A DNA stretch of 64,000 nt from Flavobacteriales bacterium (GCA_018608405.1 JABAZP010000006.1:117527-181526); one strand, 5' to 3'. Positions 24,940 through 35,115 are shown, counted from the stretch's first letter. Notes: a model not told the origin generated them from the sequence alone. Made by a program: numbers and translations.

Positions 24940-26550
24940 ATGAAAACATCTATTCAGTTTTTACTTTTATTGCTGGTTTGCATTTGTACTTTCTTTGTTG
25001 ATATTCAGGAGTTTTATCCTGATATAATGGAGATGCGGAACTTCATTACGGCTCGGGAAATGTTAACTGAAGGAAATTGGTGGAGTACCACGTTAAATCT
25101 AGAGCCTAGGTTAGAAAAACCACCTTTTCCTACCTGGTTGACTGCTCTTTCAGTAAAGTACTTAGGAGGTTTTGATAATCTATTTATTCTTCGCCTGCCT
25201 TCGGCTATAGTAGCAACACTGATGGTTTTTTTCTTTTATGGTTTTTGCAGGGAATTAACAAAAGAAAAGTATTTACCATTTATTGGCGCTTTGGTAATGG
25301 CTACTAGTTTATTGGTTGTGCAGCAAGCAAGAGTAAATAGTTGGGATATCTACACGCATGTATTTATGCTCGGAAGTTTGTGGCAGTTTTTAATTGTAAA
25401 AAGAAGTAAGAAGTTAGTCAATGTGATGTGGGCCATTTTCTTTTTTGCATTGAGCATATACTCTAAAGGACCGGTTTCAATTTATGCCCTTTGGCTTCCA
25501 TTCATCATTGCTTTCGGAATTAGTGAAAACATTGAATTTCTTAAGAAGTATAAACTTCAACTTACGTTAGCTTTAATCGCGGCGCTGATATTAGGCTTTT
25601 CATGGAATATTTACATGTTTGTGTTTCAACCTGAAGCAAGTGAGTTCGTTTTAAATAAAGAAACAAACTCTTGGATGAACCGACATACAAGACCCTTTTA
25701 CTTTTACCTCCATTTCTTCATTTATATTGGAATATGGACGGGTTTCATGATTTCATCCTTCTTTTACAAGTACGCAGCACCAAGAATTAACCGATTTGGA
25801 AATTATAAGTTTATCATTTTATGGGTGTTAATTTCTATTTTCTTGCTTTCAGTTGTGCCAACGAAAAAGGAACGATACCTACTACCAGCTTTGGTTCCAA
25901 TGTGTTTGATCGTGACATTTTTAATGTACAGTATGTGGCAGGCATTTAAGGGTAAATATCATAATAAATGGGATAAAGTGGTCCTTTCCGCTTCCAGTCT
26001 ACTCATTTACATACCTGCGATACTATTGCCGTTTGTTTTATTTTTTGTTTTTAATCGCACATTGGATGTGAGAACGATACTTTTTGCGTTCTTGGTTGGG
26101 ATTAGTGGAATTGTGGGTATCGTATTTTGGCGGAAAAAACGCGTTGAATATAGCTTTTCAGTTCCTGTAGTTATTGTTTGTTTGTATTGTGTAGGATTGC
26201 TCCCAAAGTCTGCAGAGATATTCTATAATCATCCAGATTATAAAGGCTTAACTGAAATACAAGAAATTAAAAGTGTTGAGGATTTACCATTTTACTTTAA
26301 TGGGGACGCAATTGATTTAAAGGTGATTTATGCTGCTGGGAAACCTGTATTTAAACTTAGTAGCATTGATGTTTTAGAACCTAATAATTTCCCATTGGTA
26401 ATTATTTCATATGTTCCAATGGAAAATACTTTTGCTAAAGAACTTCAAACGAATCTTGAAACGGAGTTTATAGGGACTTTTGATATTAATCGAAAAAAAT
26501 CATCTACCAAGGTATTTGTCAATAAGGTCGATTACAAAAACAATTTGTAA
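24940..26550 (+). CDS. GT39-type (ArnT-like) membrane glycosyltransferase
   Basis: A 536-residue protein with about 11 to 13 membrane helices and a C-terminal periplasmic domain (from about 430). The first loop holds EMRNFITAREMLTEGNWW and LEPRLEKPPFPTWLTAL, the GT39/ArnT signature, with a Glu where ArnT has Asp-Glu. TKKERYLLPALVP is the next family motif. It would move a sugar from undecaprenyl phosphate to lipid A or another envelope acceptor on the periplasmic side. Last gene of the operon. Confidence 0.85.
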   Translation: MKTSIQFLLLLLVCICTFFVDIQEFYPDIMEMRNFITAREMLTEGNWWSTTLNLEPRLEKPPFPTWLTALSVKYLGGFDNLFILRLPSAIVATLMVFFFYGFCRELTKEKYLPFIGALVMATSLLVVQQARVNSWDIYTHVFMLGSLWQFLIVKRSKKLVNVMWAIFFFALSIYSKGPVSIYALWLPFIIAFGISENIEFLKKYKLQLTLALIAALILGFSWNIYMFVFQPEASEFVLNKETNSWMNRHTRPFYFYLHFFIYIGIWTGFMISSFFYKYAAPRINRFGNYKFIILWVLISIFLLSVVPTKKERYLLPALVPMCLIVTFLMYSMWQAFKGKYHNKWDKVVLSASSLLIYIPAILLPFVLFFVFNRTLDVRTILFAFLVGISGIVGIVFWRKKRVEYSFSVPVVIVCLYCVGLLPKSAEIFYNHPDYKGLTEIQEIKSVEDLPFYFNGDAIDLKVIYAAGKPVFKLSSIDVLEPNNFPLVIISYVPMENTFAKELQTNLETEFIGTFDINRKKSSTKVFVNKVDYKNNL

Positions 26551-26713
26551 GAAGTCAATAATTAGTGCTACTTAATGCATGTAATTTTAGAAAATAACCA
26601 TTGGTAAAATTTAATATGATTATTAATATAAATTATGTGAAGTATAAATAACATAAATTTTAATTATTAATAATGATTCTCGAATTTTGCCTCGCAATTT
26701 AAAACCATATAGA

Positions 26714-28227
26714 ATGATCACTGAAACAGTAGAGAACGAGTCAAAAAACACAACAGCAGGTTAAGCAATAAAAATAGCCGTAGCAAAAGGTGATGGTATT
26801 GGTCCAGAAATCATGGATGCGACGCTGAAAGTATTAAAGGCAGCAGGTGCTAACATAGAGCTTGAATACATTGAAATTGGCGAGCAGGTTTATTTATCTG
26901 GAAATACTTCTGGAATTCAGAAAGAGGCGTGGGAAGCAATTGATCGAAATAAAGTGATTTTAAAAGCACCCATTACAACTCCCCAAGGAAAGGGATACAA
27001 AAGTTTGAATGTTACACTGAGAAAGTCTTTAGGTCTTTTCTCAAATGTTCGTCCGGTAACAGCGCTTCATCCATACGTAGAAACTCACTATCCCGATATG
27101 GATGTGGTGATTATTCGAGAGAATGAAGAAGATTTATATGCAGGAATTGAGCACCAACAAACGCAAGACGTAGTTCAATGTCTAAAATTGATTACTCGTC
27201 CGGGTTGTGAAAAAATTGTTCGTTATGCATTCGAGTACGCAAAAGCTACAACCGCAAGAAAGTTACGTGCATGGTAAAGGATAATATTATGAAATTGACG
27301 GATGGTTTATTTCATACTGTATTCAAGGAAATTTCTGCTGAATACCCTGAAATCGTAGCAGAGTCTCAGATTATTGATATAGGATCAGCTAGGTTGGCTG
27401 CTAGTCCAGAAAGATATGATGTGATTGTAACGTCAAACCTTTACGGAGACATTATTTCTGACATTGCAGCAGAGATTGCAGGGTCTGCAGGTATGGCAGG
27501 ATCAGCTAACATCGGCCTAAACGTTGCCATGTTTGAAGCGATTCACGGTTCTGCACCAGATATTACCGGAAAAATGATTGCTAACCCATCAGGATTAATG
27601 AATGCTTCTGTGATGATGTTGTCTCACTTAGGAATGACTGATATGGCAGATAAGATTAAAAATGCTTGGTTATGCGCCATTGAAGATGGATGTCATACTG
27701 CGGATATTTACAAAGATGGTATTAGTAAAAAGTTAATGAATACGGTAGAGTTTACAGACGCCGTTATTGAAAGATTAGGAAAAGTTCCTACCAATTTACC
27801 TGCAAGCCAATTGTCAAAAGGGGCAGGAACCATAACTATTCCTCCTTTTGTTAGAAAAGAGAAAAAGCAAGTTTTAGTAGGTGTTGACATGTTCATTAAT
27901 TGGACTGGTACAGATCCAAATGAGATTGGCAACGCATTAACCGCTATGACGGGGTTAGGATTAAAATTAAAAATGATAACCAATAGAGGTGTGAAGGTAT
28001 ATCCAAATGGATTAGCTGAGACATACTGTACGGATCATTGGAGATGCAGATACATTGCAACTAGCGCTGAAATTATTGAAGGCAAGCCAGTTTATGATGC
28101 CATACAACCTGAAGCTATTTTAGAGTTAATGACTGCATTACATAAAGAAGGATTTGAAGTTGTTAAAACAGAAAATTTGTATGAGTTTGACGGGAATAGA
28201 GGTTTTTCTCTAGGTCAAGGCGAGTAA
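26714..28227 (+). pseudogene. icd: NADP-isocitrate dehydrogenase with in-frame stop and frameshift
   Basis: The reading frame from ATG 26714 meets TAA at 26762-26764 (codon 17), then continues AIKIAVAKGDGIGPEIMDA, the enzyme's true N-terminus. A second lesion at the AAA run 27258-27261 drops one base: the first frame ends ATTARKLRAW, while the next frame starts MVKDNIMKLTDGLFH; one extra A restores KVTCMVKDNIM. The intact pieces keep NVTLRKSLGLFSNVRP, RENEEDLYAG, YGDIISDIAAEIAGS and the C-terminal domain of the Thermus-like 480-residue class (MITNRGVKVYPNG). A central TCA enzyme should not decay easily, so another ICDH elsewhere or base-call errors must be considered. Confidence 0.8.
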
Positions 28228-28257
28228 GCTTCATTGAAAAAATAGCAGTAAAAAAAG

Positions 28258-28287
28258 GGTTGGAAGTTATCTTCCAACCTTTTTTTT
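28258..28287 (+). terminator. Terminator after icd
   Basis: GGTTGGAAG, a TTAT loop and CTTCCAACC are followed by eight T. Confidence 0.9.
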
Positions 28288-28390
28288 AATCAATAACCGT
28301 TTATCCCTAAATTATTCATGCTTGAATAAAAAAATGATTTTTAAATTAGATTAAAGTTAATTTCAAATTCATAAATAATCAAAATGTAAT

Positions 28391-30844
28391 ATGAGAGTAC
28401 AATTAAAAACAGCATTATCAATAGCGGCAGCATTACTACTTTTGTTTGCCCCAACTTCTGCTCAAGCGCAAAAGAAGAAAGGTAAAAAAGGCGGAACGCC
28501 AACAGCTGCACCTTCGAAAAAGACAGGACCAAAACCTTACGCGAAAGTTATAACCAAGGATGCCGAATCTGAAAGTGGTTTATTTAGTGTACATCGTGTA
28601 GACGAGAAGTATTACTTTGAACTGCCAAATGAATTGTTGGAGAAAGAAATTTTGGTGGTTAGTAGAATTTCAGAGCACGTGAAAGGGTTGAATTTTGGCG
28701 GTGCAGGAATGAAATCAAGACCCCAACAAGTGATTCGATTTCAAAAACTGCATAATAAGATTTTGATGCGCTCAGTTTCTTACAATAACATTGCAGAAGA
28801 AGGCACACCAATATATACATCAGTTGTAAATAATAATTTTGAGCCTGTTATTGGAAACTTCAGTATTGCTGCCTTTTCAAAAGATACTTCCTCGGTTGTA
28901 ATTGATGTTACTGACTTGTTTACAACAGATGTTGAGATGATAGGTGCATTGAGTAGCTCTCAACGTAAAAATTTTAAAATAAAAGGGTTAGATAAAGGCC
29001 GTTCTTTAATAACAAAGATGGATGCCTTTCCAGAAAATGTTCAAGTAAAACACATTTTAACCTATAAGGGAGATAATTTACCGGCTAACAGAACTACAGG
29101 TACCATCTCAATTGGAATGACGCAGTCCTTTATATTACTACCTGAGGTTCCAATGGAGCCAAGATTTGCAGACAATCGAGTAGGGTTTTTCTCGTTACGC
29201 CAGGTTGACTATGGCTCAGAAGAGCAGAAGGCTCAAACGAGAAGGCTGATTACTCGATGGAGATTGGAGCCTAAAGATTGGGAAGCATATAATCGAGGAG
29301 AATTGGTAGAACCGGTGAAGCCCATCGTTTATTACATCGACGCAGCAACTCCTGACAAGTGGAAACCATTCATCAAACATGGTGTGGATGACTGGGCTAA
29401 GGCATTTGAAAGTGCAGGTTTTAAAAATGCCATTCGAGGAGAATATGCACCAACTGCTGAAGAAGATCCAGATTGGTCACCTGAGGATGTTCGCTACTCG
29501 GTAATTCGGTACATTGCTACAGATATTCAAAATGCTCAAGGACCTCATGTCCATGATCCACGAACAGGTGAAATATTAGAAAGTGATATTTTATGGTACC
29601 ATAACATTATGAACTTATTGCGTAATTGGTATTTTATTCATACCGCTGCAGTAAATCCTGAAGCACAAGGTGTAAAGTTCGACGATGCCGTAATGGGGCA
29701 ATTAATTCGTTTTGTTTCTGCGCATGAAGTTGGGCACACCTTAGGTTTACCTCATAACATGGGGTCAAGTGTGGCGTATCCGGTCGATTCATTAAGGTCT
29801 CCAACGTTCACATCCACCCACGGAACAGCTCCATCTATTATGGATTATGCTCGTTTCAATTACATTGCTCAGCCCGGTGATGGCGTAACCAGTTTCTTCC
29901 CGCAAATAGGGGAGTATGACAATTGGTCGATTGAGTTTGGTTATAAACTGTTAGGTGAAAAAGTAACAGCTGCTGAAGAAGAAGCGGAGATAAACAAATG
30001 GATTATTGCCAAAGCAGGACAGCCTGAATTTCATTTTGGGAGACAACAAGATTTGCCAACTGACCCGACAGCCCAAACCGAAGATTTGGGTGACGATGCA
30101 ATGAATGCAAGCGATTTAGGGATTAAAAACTTAAAGCGAATTAACGATAAGTTGTTGGAATGGGCAACGGTTGATGGAAAAGAGTATGATGATTTAGAGG
30201 AATTGTATAATGCCATGGTAGGCCAGTTTAGAAGGTACATGGGCCATGTAACTGCGAATGTTGGCGGTATTGAAGGTGACCAAAAAACTGCTGACCAGGA
30301 AGGAGTTATTTATGTACATACTGCCAAAGCTGATCAGAAAAGAGCAGTTGAGTTTTTAAATAAGCAGTTATTTGAAACTCCAGAATGGATGGTGAAACCT
30401 GAAATTTTAGCGAGAATTGAAGCTCAAGGAAATGTGAATAGAATTAAGTCAATGCAAGAGCGGGCGCTAAGTAGTCTATTATCAGATAAACGTTTGTTTA
30501 GAATGATTGAAAACGAAGCAATCAATGGAAGTTCAGCTTATCTTATTTCGGATTTGTTGAATGATTTGGAAAAAGGCATTTATAGTGAGCTAGCTTCGGG
30601 AAAGAAAATTGATTTGTACCGCAGAAACTTGCAGAAGGCATATGTGGCAGAATTAATTGATTTGTTAGAGGATGAAAAATCAAACTATAAAAATTCTGAC
30701 ATTCCTTCTTTGGCTAGGGCTAGTTTAGTAAGCCTGCAATCTAAAGCAAAAAGTGGAGCAGGAAGACAGTCGGGAGTGTCAAGAGCGCACTTACAAGATT
30801 TAGCTGCTAGAATTGAAAAAGCATTATCAGCTGATCGGGGATAA
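28391..30844 (+). CDS. Secreted zinc metalloprotease (DUF5117/DUF5118/DUF4953 type)
   Basis: An 817-residue protein with a signal peptide (TALSIAAALLLLFAPTSAQAQ) and then a basic, proline-rich linker. N-terminal DUF5118/DUF5117-like region (VHRVDEKYYFELPNELLEKE; VVSRISEHVKGLNFGGAG). The zinc motif HEVGHTLGLPHN is near residue 445, with a likely Met-turn at SIMDYARFNY. The C-terminus has the DUF4953-like region (FGYKLLGE onward). These large Bacteroidota proteases are periplasmic or outer-membrane; substrates are unknown. No T9SS tail is seen. Confidence 0.85.
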   Translation: MRVQLKTALSIAAALLLLFAPTSAQAQKKKGKKGGTPTAAPSKKTGPKPYAKVITKDAESESGLFSVHRVDEKYYFELPNELLEKEILVVSRISEHVKGLNFGGAGMKSRPQQVIRFQKLHNKILMRSVSYNNIAEEGTPIYTSVVNNNFEPVIGNFSIAAFSKDTSSVVIDVTDLFTTDVEMIGALSSSQRKNFKIKGLDKGRSLITKMDAFPENVQVKHILTYKGDNLPANRTTGTISIGMTQSFILLPEVPMEPRFADNRVGFFSLRQVDYGSEEQKAQTRRLITRWRLEPKDWEAYNRGELVEPVKPIVYYIDAATPDKWKPFIKHGVDDWAKAFESAGFKNAIRGEYAPTAEEDPDWSPEDVRYSVIRYIATDIQNAQGPHVHDPRTGEILESDILWYHNIMNLLRNWYFIHTAAVNPEAQGVKFDDAVMGQLIRFVSAHEVGHTLGLPHNMGSSVAYPVDSLRSPTFTSTHGTAPSIMDYARFNYIAQPGDGVTSFFPQIGEYDNWSIEFGYKLLGEKVTAAEEEAEINKWIIAKAGQPEFHFGRQQDLPTDPTAQTEDLGDDAMNASDLGIKNLKRINDKLLEWATVDGKEYDDLEELYNAMVGQFRRYMGHVTANVGGIEGDQKTADQEGVIYVHTAKADQKRAVEFLNKQLFETPEWMVKPEILARIEAQGNVNRIKSMQERALSSLLSDKRLFRMIENEAINGSSAYLISDLLNDLEKGIYSELASGKKIDLYRRNLQKAYVAELIDLLEDEKSNYKNSDIPSLARASLVSLQSKAKSGAGRQSGVSRAHLQDLAARIEKALSADRG

Positions 30845-31033
30845 ATTGTCTACACTTCGACTATTCCCCCTTTCGGCGGATAGGCTGCTCAGTGTGACAA
30901 TTCGATAATTGTCTATGCTTCGACTATTTCACTTTAAGGCGGACGGGATGCTCAGTGTGACAATCCGATAATTGTCTATGCTTCGACTATTCCACCTTTC
31001 GGCGGACAGGCTGCTCAGCAGGACAATTAATGG
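30845..31033. repeat. 63-bp tandem repeat, three copies
   Basis: Copies begin with ATTGTCTA at 30845, 30908 and 30971. Each contains CTTCGACTAT, GGCGGA and GCTCAGTGTGACAAT (last copy GCTCAGCAGGACAAT). No spacer is present between copies, so it is not a CRISPR. A single inverted copy of the conserved parts is at 11490-11517. Confidence 0.85.
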
Positions 31034-31101
31034 ATAGTTGAGGTGCTTTATTATATTGTAAGGAATAGTATTAGAAATAGATCTTCCAAATTTTATGAAA
31101 T

Positions 31102-31134
31102 AGACCTCCGAGGCTTTCAAAATCTTGGAGGTCT
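31102..31134. repeat. REP-like hairpin
   Basis: AGACCTCC pairs with GGAGGTCT around a 17-base loop (GAG...CTT extends the stem imperfectly). It separates two convergent genes and may act as a terminator; no clear T run. Confidence 0.55.
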
Positions 31135-31141
31135 GTCCAGG

Positions 31142-31528
31142 TTATTTGTTCAATTTTAATCCATTAATAAACTCCTGTAGTTCCTCGAGAGAAGATGGAT
31201 CGATTAATTCTGATTTAATGTGCAATTCTTTATTGCCTGCTTTAAGAATGTAATCACCAGCAAATTTTTTGAAAGAAGTGATTTTTTCAATTTGTAATTT
31301 CTTCCCAAAAAGCCCATTCTCTTGAATTATACCATTTTTAACAGTAATGTATTGAAATTTACAATTGAATAAGAAGAACCCAATATAAACTAAACCGAAG
31401 GAAAAGAATCCATAATCGGTCCAGTTTGAATCTTCGTTAAAAAGTAACGAAGCAACCCCAATAACAACCCACAATATTCCTATTATTAAATTGGTGTATA
31501 GCTTTTTCTTTTTGTAGTTAAATTTCAT
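31142..31528 (-). CDS. Small membrane protein, PH-domain-like
   Basis: A 128-residue protein with two N-terminal membrane helices (LIIGILWVVIGVASLLF; GFFSFGLVYIGFFLF) and a soluble beta-rich tail (YITVKNGIIQENGLFGKKLQIEKITSF) in the pattern of bacterial bPH domains. Last of a minus-strand run after rlmD. Function unknown. Confidence 0.55.
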   Translation of the reverse strand: MKFNYKKKKLYTNLIIGILWVVIGVASLLFNEDSNWTDYGFFSFGLVYIGFFLFNCKFQYITVKNGIIQENGLFGKKLQIEKITSFKKFAGDYILKAGNKELHIKSELIDPSSLEELQEFINGLKLNK

Positions 31529-31599
31529 GTTCTTTTATTTAAGAGTCATGGAAGTTAAGAAAAGAAAGAGGTTAGCGCAAGAAATGAACGCTCAGCATA

Positions 31600-32010
31600 T
31601 CACTTGCTTTTTATTGCCTCAATATCTACCACTATTGATTTTAGCAGCTTAAGAATCAAACCTTCGTATAGTTCTTTGTTTTTGTGGTTGGCAACGATTT
31701 TTTCATCGCTCACTACCTTTTTTAAGAACAGTTTAATTTTGTCAAGAATGGCTAAATAAGCTTTTAACCCTGGCCGTTTCTCTATGAAGGAAGAATTATT
31801 TAGCACTTCTAAAGGAATCATGTCGCGATCCGTTCGGTTAAACGCCATCATGTAGATACCGAATGATAATTTGACCAAACCGTCTGGAATGTAATTAGGG
31901 TTTCCATTTGCATAACCATTGCAGATGCTCTGCAACAAATTCGCAGCTTCCTTTTCGTCATCCTTCAAAAAGTCAGATTTTTTTTTCGAGAAGAAATTAG
32001 GTAGCTTCAT
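31600..32010 (-). CDS. Helical protein of unknown function
   Basis: A 136-residue soluble protein. It is mostly helical (DEKEAANLLQSICNGYANG; KAYLAILDKIKLFLKKVV). The ATG directly abuts the rlmD stop codon, so the two are translated from one message. No family recognised. Confidence 0.55.
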   Translation of the reverse strand: MKLPNFFSKKKSDFLKDDEKEAANLLQSICNGYANGNPNYIPDGLVKLSFGIYMMAFNRTDRDMIPLEVLNNSSFIEKRPGLKAYLAILDKIKLFLKKVVSDEKIVANHKNKELYEGLILKLLKSIVVDIEAIKSK

Positions 32011-33441
32011 TTATTTTAATTCTAGTAAAACTATATTTTCAACATGATGCGTGTGTGGGAACATGTCCACTGGTTGCACTTTACTGACTTTATACTTCTC
32101 ATCAAGTAGCTGTAAATCTCGAGCTTGGGTGGCAGGATTGCAACTAACGTAAACAATCCGATTTGCCTCTAACTTCAACATAACGTCAATTACATCGGTG
32201 TGCATTCCTGCTCTTGGAGGATCAGTAATGATTACATCTGGCTGACCATTTGCAGTTACGAAGTCGTTTGTAAAGACATCTTTCATATCTCCCGCGTAAA
32301 ATCCTGTATTGTCAATGTTGTTGTTATCGGAATTGAACTTGGCGTCTGTTATGGCGTCTTCAACATATTCCACACCAACTACCTTTTTAGCTTTACTTGC
32401 CACAAAGTTGGCAATGGTTCCGGTTCCGGTGTATAAGTCGTAAACTATCTCGTCTGGCTGAATGTTTGCAAACTCAGCTGTGATCCGATACAATTCTGCA
32501 GCTTGCGCTGAGTTGGTTTGATAAAATGATTTAGGTCCAATCTTAAATTTTAAAACTTCATCGCTACCAAAGGCTTTCATTTCTTCAAAAATGTGACTCC
32601 TTCCGCTAAAGCATTCAATATCTAAATCTCCAATAGTGTCATTTCTTTTTCCATTGATTACGTAAAGAATGGAGGTGATTTGTGGAAATGCATCTTGAAA
32701 CGCTGTTAGCATTTTTATTCGATTTTCTTCCTGTGCTTCATAAAGCGAAAAGATGACCATTACTTCGCCATTGCTGGAAGTTCTGATCGTTAAGTTTCGT
32801 AAAAAACCCTCTTGCTCTCGCAAGTCGAAAAAGGCTAAGTCATTTTCTAATGCATACGCTCTTACCCAATCTCGAATGGAATTAGAAGGTTCCGCTTGTA
32901 GCCAACACTTTTCCACGTTTAGCACCTTATCAAATCTTCCAGGTACGTGAAAGCCCAAAGCATTTCTGTCATCAAAACTTTCACCAGATTCCACTTGCTC
33001 TTGGGTTAACCATTCTTTATTAGAGAAGGTAAACTCCAGTTTATTTCTGTAAAAAGTAGTTTCCTTAGACGGCAGGATGGTTTGAATCTCTGGCAAATCA
33101 ACTTTTGCAATTCTAGTTAACGCATCCTTTACTGTTCGTTGTTTATTTGTCAATTGGTCTTCGTAGCTAATAAATTGCCACTTGCAACCACCGCAGACTC
33201 CAAAATGCTTGCAAAAAGGTTCTACTCTTTGATCTGAATACGAGTGAAACTTTGTCACCCTTCCTTCCATGTAACTTTTGCGCTTTTTGGTTACTTGGAT
33301 GTCAACAACATCTCCGGGAACGGTTTGTGGAACAAAGATTACCTTCTCATCAACTTTGGCTAAAGATTTGCCTTCAGCTGCGGTGTATAAAATGGTGACA
33401 TTCTCTAAAAGTGGCTTACGATTTCTATTCTTTCTTCCCAT
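32011..33441 (-). CDS. rlmD: 23S rRNA (uracil-5-)-methyltransferase RlmD
   Basis: A 476-residue TrmA/RlmD-family methyltransferase. N-terminal TRAM domain (ILYTAAEGKSLAKVDEKVIFV), then the Fe-S cysteine cluster CKHFGVCGGCKW, central domain, and the SAM fold with YDLYTGTGTIANF. The nucleophilic Cys is in YVSCNPATQARDL. The iron-sulfur cluster and TRAM domain favour RlmD (m5U1939) over TrmA, but RlmC cannot be excluded. Followed without a gap by the helical protein at 31600. Confidence 0.9.
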   Translation of the reverse strand: MGRKNRNRKPLLENVTILYTAAEGKSLAKVDEKVIFVPQTVPGDVVDIQVTKKRKSYMEGRVTKFHSYSDQRVEPFCKHFGVCGGCKWQFISYEDQLTNKQRTVKDALTRIAKVDLPEIQTILPSKETTFYRNKLEFTFSNKEWLTQEQVESGESFDDRNALGFHVPGRFDKVLNVEKCWLQAEPSNSIRDWVRAYALENDLAFFDLREQEGFLRNLTIRTSSNGEVMVIFSLYEAQEENRIKMLTAFQDAFPQITSILYVINGKRNDTIGDLDIECFSGRSHIFEEMKAFGSDEVLKFKIGPKSFYQTNSAQAAELYRITAEFANIQPDEIVYDLYTGTGTIANFVASKAKKVVGVEYVEDAITDAKFNSDNNNIDNTGFYAGDMKDVFTNDFVTANGQPDVIITDPPRAGMHTDVIDVMLKLEANRIVYVSCNPATQARDLQLLDEKYKVSKVQPVDMFPHTHHVENIVLLELK

Positions 33442-33497
33442 GGCGCAAAAATAACATCTTTCCGCTGCTTAACCTTTAGCTTTCGTTCTAATTTAGA

Positions 33498-33505
33498 TAA
33501 CTTTG
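33498..33505 (+). promoter_or_regulatory. Candidate rocD -7 box
   Basis: TAACTTTG, 34 bases before the first ATG of rocD; a CTTTAG at about 33473 may serve as -33. Confidence 0.4.
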
Positions 33506-33539
33506 TTAAGAGTCGAATTTACATTGAAAAGACACAAAT

Positions 33540-34817
33540 ATGATGATAGATACTAAGAAAACGAGCGAAGAATTAATAGCAATTGAAGAAAAGCATGGTG
33601 CGCATAACTATCACCCCTTACCGGTAGTTTTAAGTAAAGGGGAAGGAGTGCATGTGTGGGACGTTGAAGGAAAGCACTATTATGATTTCTTGTCGGCTTA
33701 TTCTGCAGTAAATCAAGGTCACTGTCATCCAAAAATTGTAAATGCTATGAAATTGCAAGTGGAAACGTTGACGTTAACATCTCGTGCCTTTTACAATGAT
33801 GTGTTAGGAGAATACGAGGAGTACGTGACTAACTTTTTTGATTATGATAAGGTTTTACCAATGAATACTGGTGCTGAGGCAGTTGAAACAGCAATCAAAT
33901 TGTGTCGGAAATACGCGTATGAGAAAAAAGGAATTGCTGAAGATCAAGCAACAATTATAGTTTGTGAAGGAAACTTTCACGGAAGAACAACAACCATTGT
34001 TTCATTTTCTGATGACATGAATGCCAGGGATAATTTTGGTCCATTTACTCCTGGTTTTGTTAGTATTCCGTACAATGACTTGAATGCATTAGAGGAAGCC
34101 TTAAAGTTGCCAAACGTAGCAGGTATGTTAGTAGAGCCAATTCAAGGTGAAGCGGGAGTTTTTACACCAGACGAAGATTATATTGAAAGAGCTTGCAACA
34201 TGGTGCAAGCTGCAGGTGGGTTATTTATTGCCGATGAAGTGCAAACCGGAGTGGCAAGAACCGGTCGTTTATTAGCGGTTTGTAAAGGGTGTAATTGTGA
34301 AACACTAAAGTGTGACTCGAAAGCTGGCTTCAAACCAGATGTTTTGATTTTGGGAAAAGCACTTTCAGGTGGAGCATATCCTGTTAGTGCAGTGTTATCG
34401 AACGACGATATTATGATGGTAATTAAACCAGGTCAGCACGGTTCTACTTTCGGTGGAAACCCAGTTGCGGCAAAGGTTGCCATTGCTGCATTAGAAGTTG
34501 TGCGCGAAGAAAACCTAGCGGAGCGAGCAGAAAAACTTGGAATTATTTTTAGAGCTGAAATTCAAAAGTTAGTTGATGAATCTGACTTACTAGTTAAAGT
34601 AAGGGGAAAAGGATTGTTGAACGCAATTGTGATCAACGATACGGAAGACAGCTCTACCGCTTGGGATCTTTGTATTAAATTACGAGATAACGGATTGTTG
34701 GCAAAACCAACTCATGGTAACATTATTCGATTTGCTCCGCCGTTGGTCATGACTGAGGAGCAGTTACATGAATGTATAGCGATTATCAGAAAGACGGTAA
34801 AGGAATTTAAGAAGTAA
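33540..34817 (+). CDS. rocD: Ornithine aminotransferase
   Basis: A 425-residue class III aminotransferase. The start is ATG 33540 or 33543. Motifs: [19 protein letters not shown] (PLP phosphate), [25 protein letters not shown], and the PLP lysine in [13 protein letters not shown]. It converts ornithine and 2-oxoglutarate to glutamate 5-semialdehyde and glutamate. Between the DEVQTG and the lysine there is a Cys-rich insert [11 protein letters not shown] not found in human OAT. A terminator follows. Confidence 0.92.
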   Translation: MMIDTKKTSEELIAIEEKHGAHNYHPLPVVLSKGEGVHVWDVEGKHYYDFLSAYSAVNQGHCHPKIVNAMKLQVETLTLTSRAFYNDVLGEYEEYVTNFFDYDKVLPMNTGAEAVETAIKLCRKYAYEKKGIAEDQATIIVCEGNFHGRTTTIVSFSDDMNARDNFGPFTPGFVSIPYNDLNALEEALKLPNVAGMLVEPIQGEAGVFTPDEDYIERACNMVQAAGGLFIADEVQTGVARTGRLLAVCKGCNCETLKCDSKAGFKPDVLILGKALSGGAYPVSAVLSNDDIMMVIKPGQHGSTFGGNPVAAKVAIAALEVVREENLAERAEKLGIIFRAEIQKLVDESDLLVKVRGKGLLNAIVINDTEDSSTAWDLCIKLRDNGLLAKPTHGNIIRFAPPLVMTEEQLHECIAIIRKTVKEFKK

Positions 34818-34835
34818 ATCTTACCACAATACTAG

Positions 34836-34871
34836 AAAGCCCGATTCAAAATAGTTGAATCGGGCTTTTTA
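34836..34871 (+). terminator. Terminator of rocD
   Basis: AAAGCCCGATTCAA pairs with TTGAATCGGGCTTT, then a T run. Confidence 0.9.
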
Positions 34872-34917
34872 TTTTCAATAATCCTTATTACCTAGGTAAA
34901 ACACTAAACTTAAACCA

Positions 34918-35115
34918 ATGGAAAGCTTTTTTACAGGACTCGGAATTGTAGGTATATTATTGTTGATTGCAGCATTACTATTGCCATTATTTGCGCTCTT
35001 TGATTTATATCAAAAAAGGCATCAGACTACCGGAAGTACTGTATTATGGGTACTCATTATTTTAATGATACCCTATTTGGGCAGTATTCTCTACTTTTTC
35101 TTTGGTAGGAAGTAA
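34918..35115 (+). CDS. PLDc N-terminal domain small membrane protein
   Basis: A 65-residue protein made of two helices, LLLIAALLLPLFALFDLYQ and VLWVLIILMIPYLGSILYFFFGR. This is the PLDc_N arrangement (first module of cardiolipin synthases), found alone in many Bacteroidota. It has no catalytic part; function unknown. Confidence 0.7.
   Translation: MESFFTGLGIVGILLLIAALLLPLFALFDLYQKRHQTTGSTVLWVLIILMIPYLGSILYFFFGRK

Noticed and set aside
27255-27277. Programmed -1 frameshift in icd at A_AAG
   Set aside because: It would restore the frame, but the TAA at codon 17 would remain, and no stimulatory structure was found. Kept only as a remark in the finding.
30845-31033. CRISPR array
   Set aside because: The 63-bp units are directly adjacent with no unique spacers and no cas genes are near.
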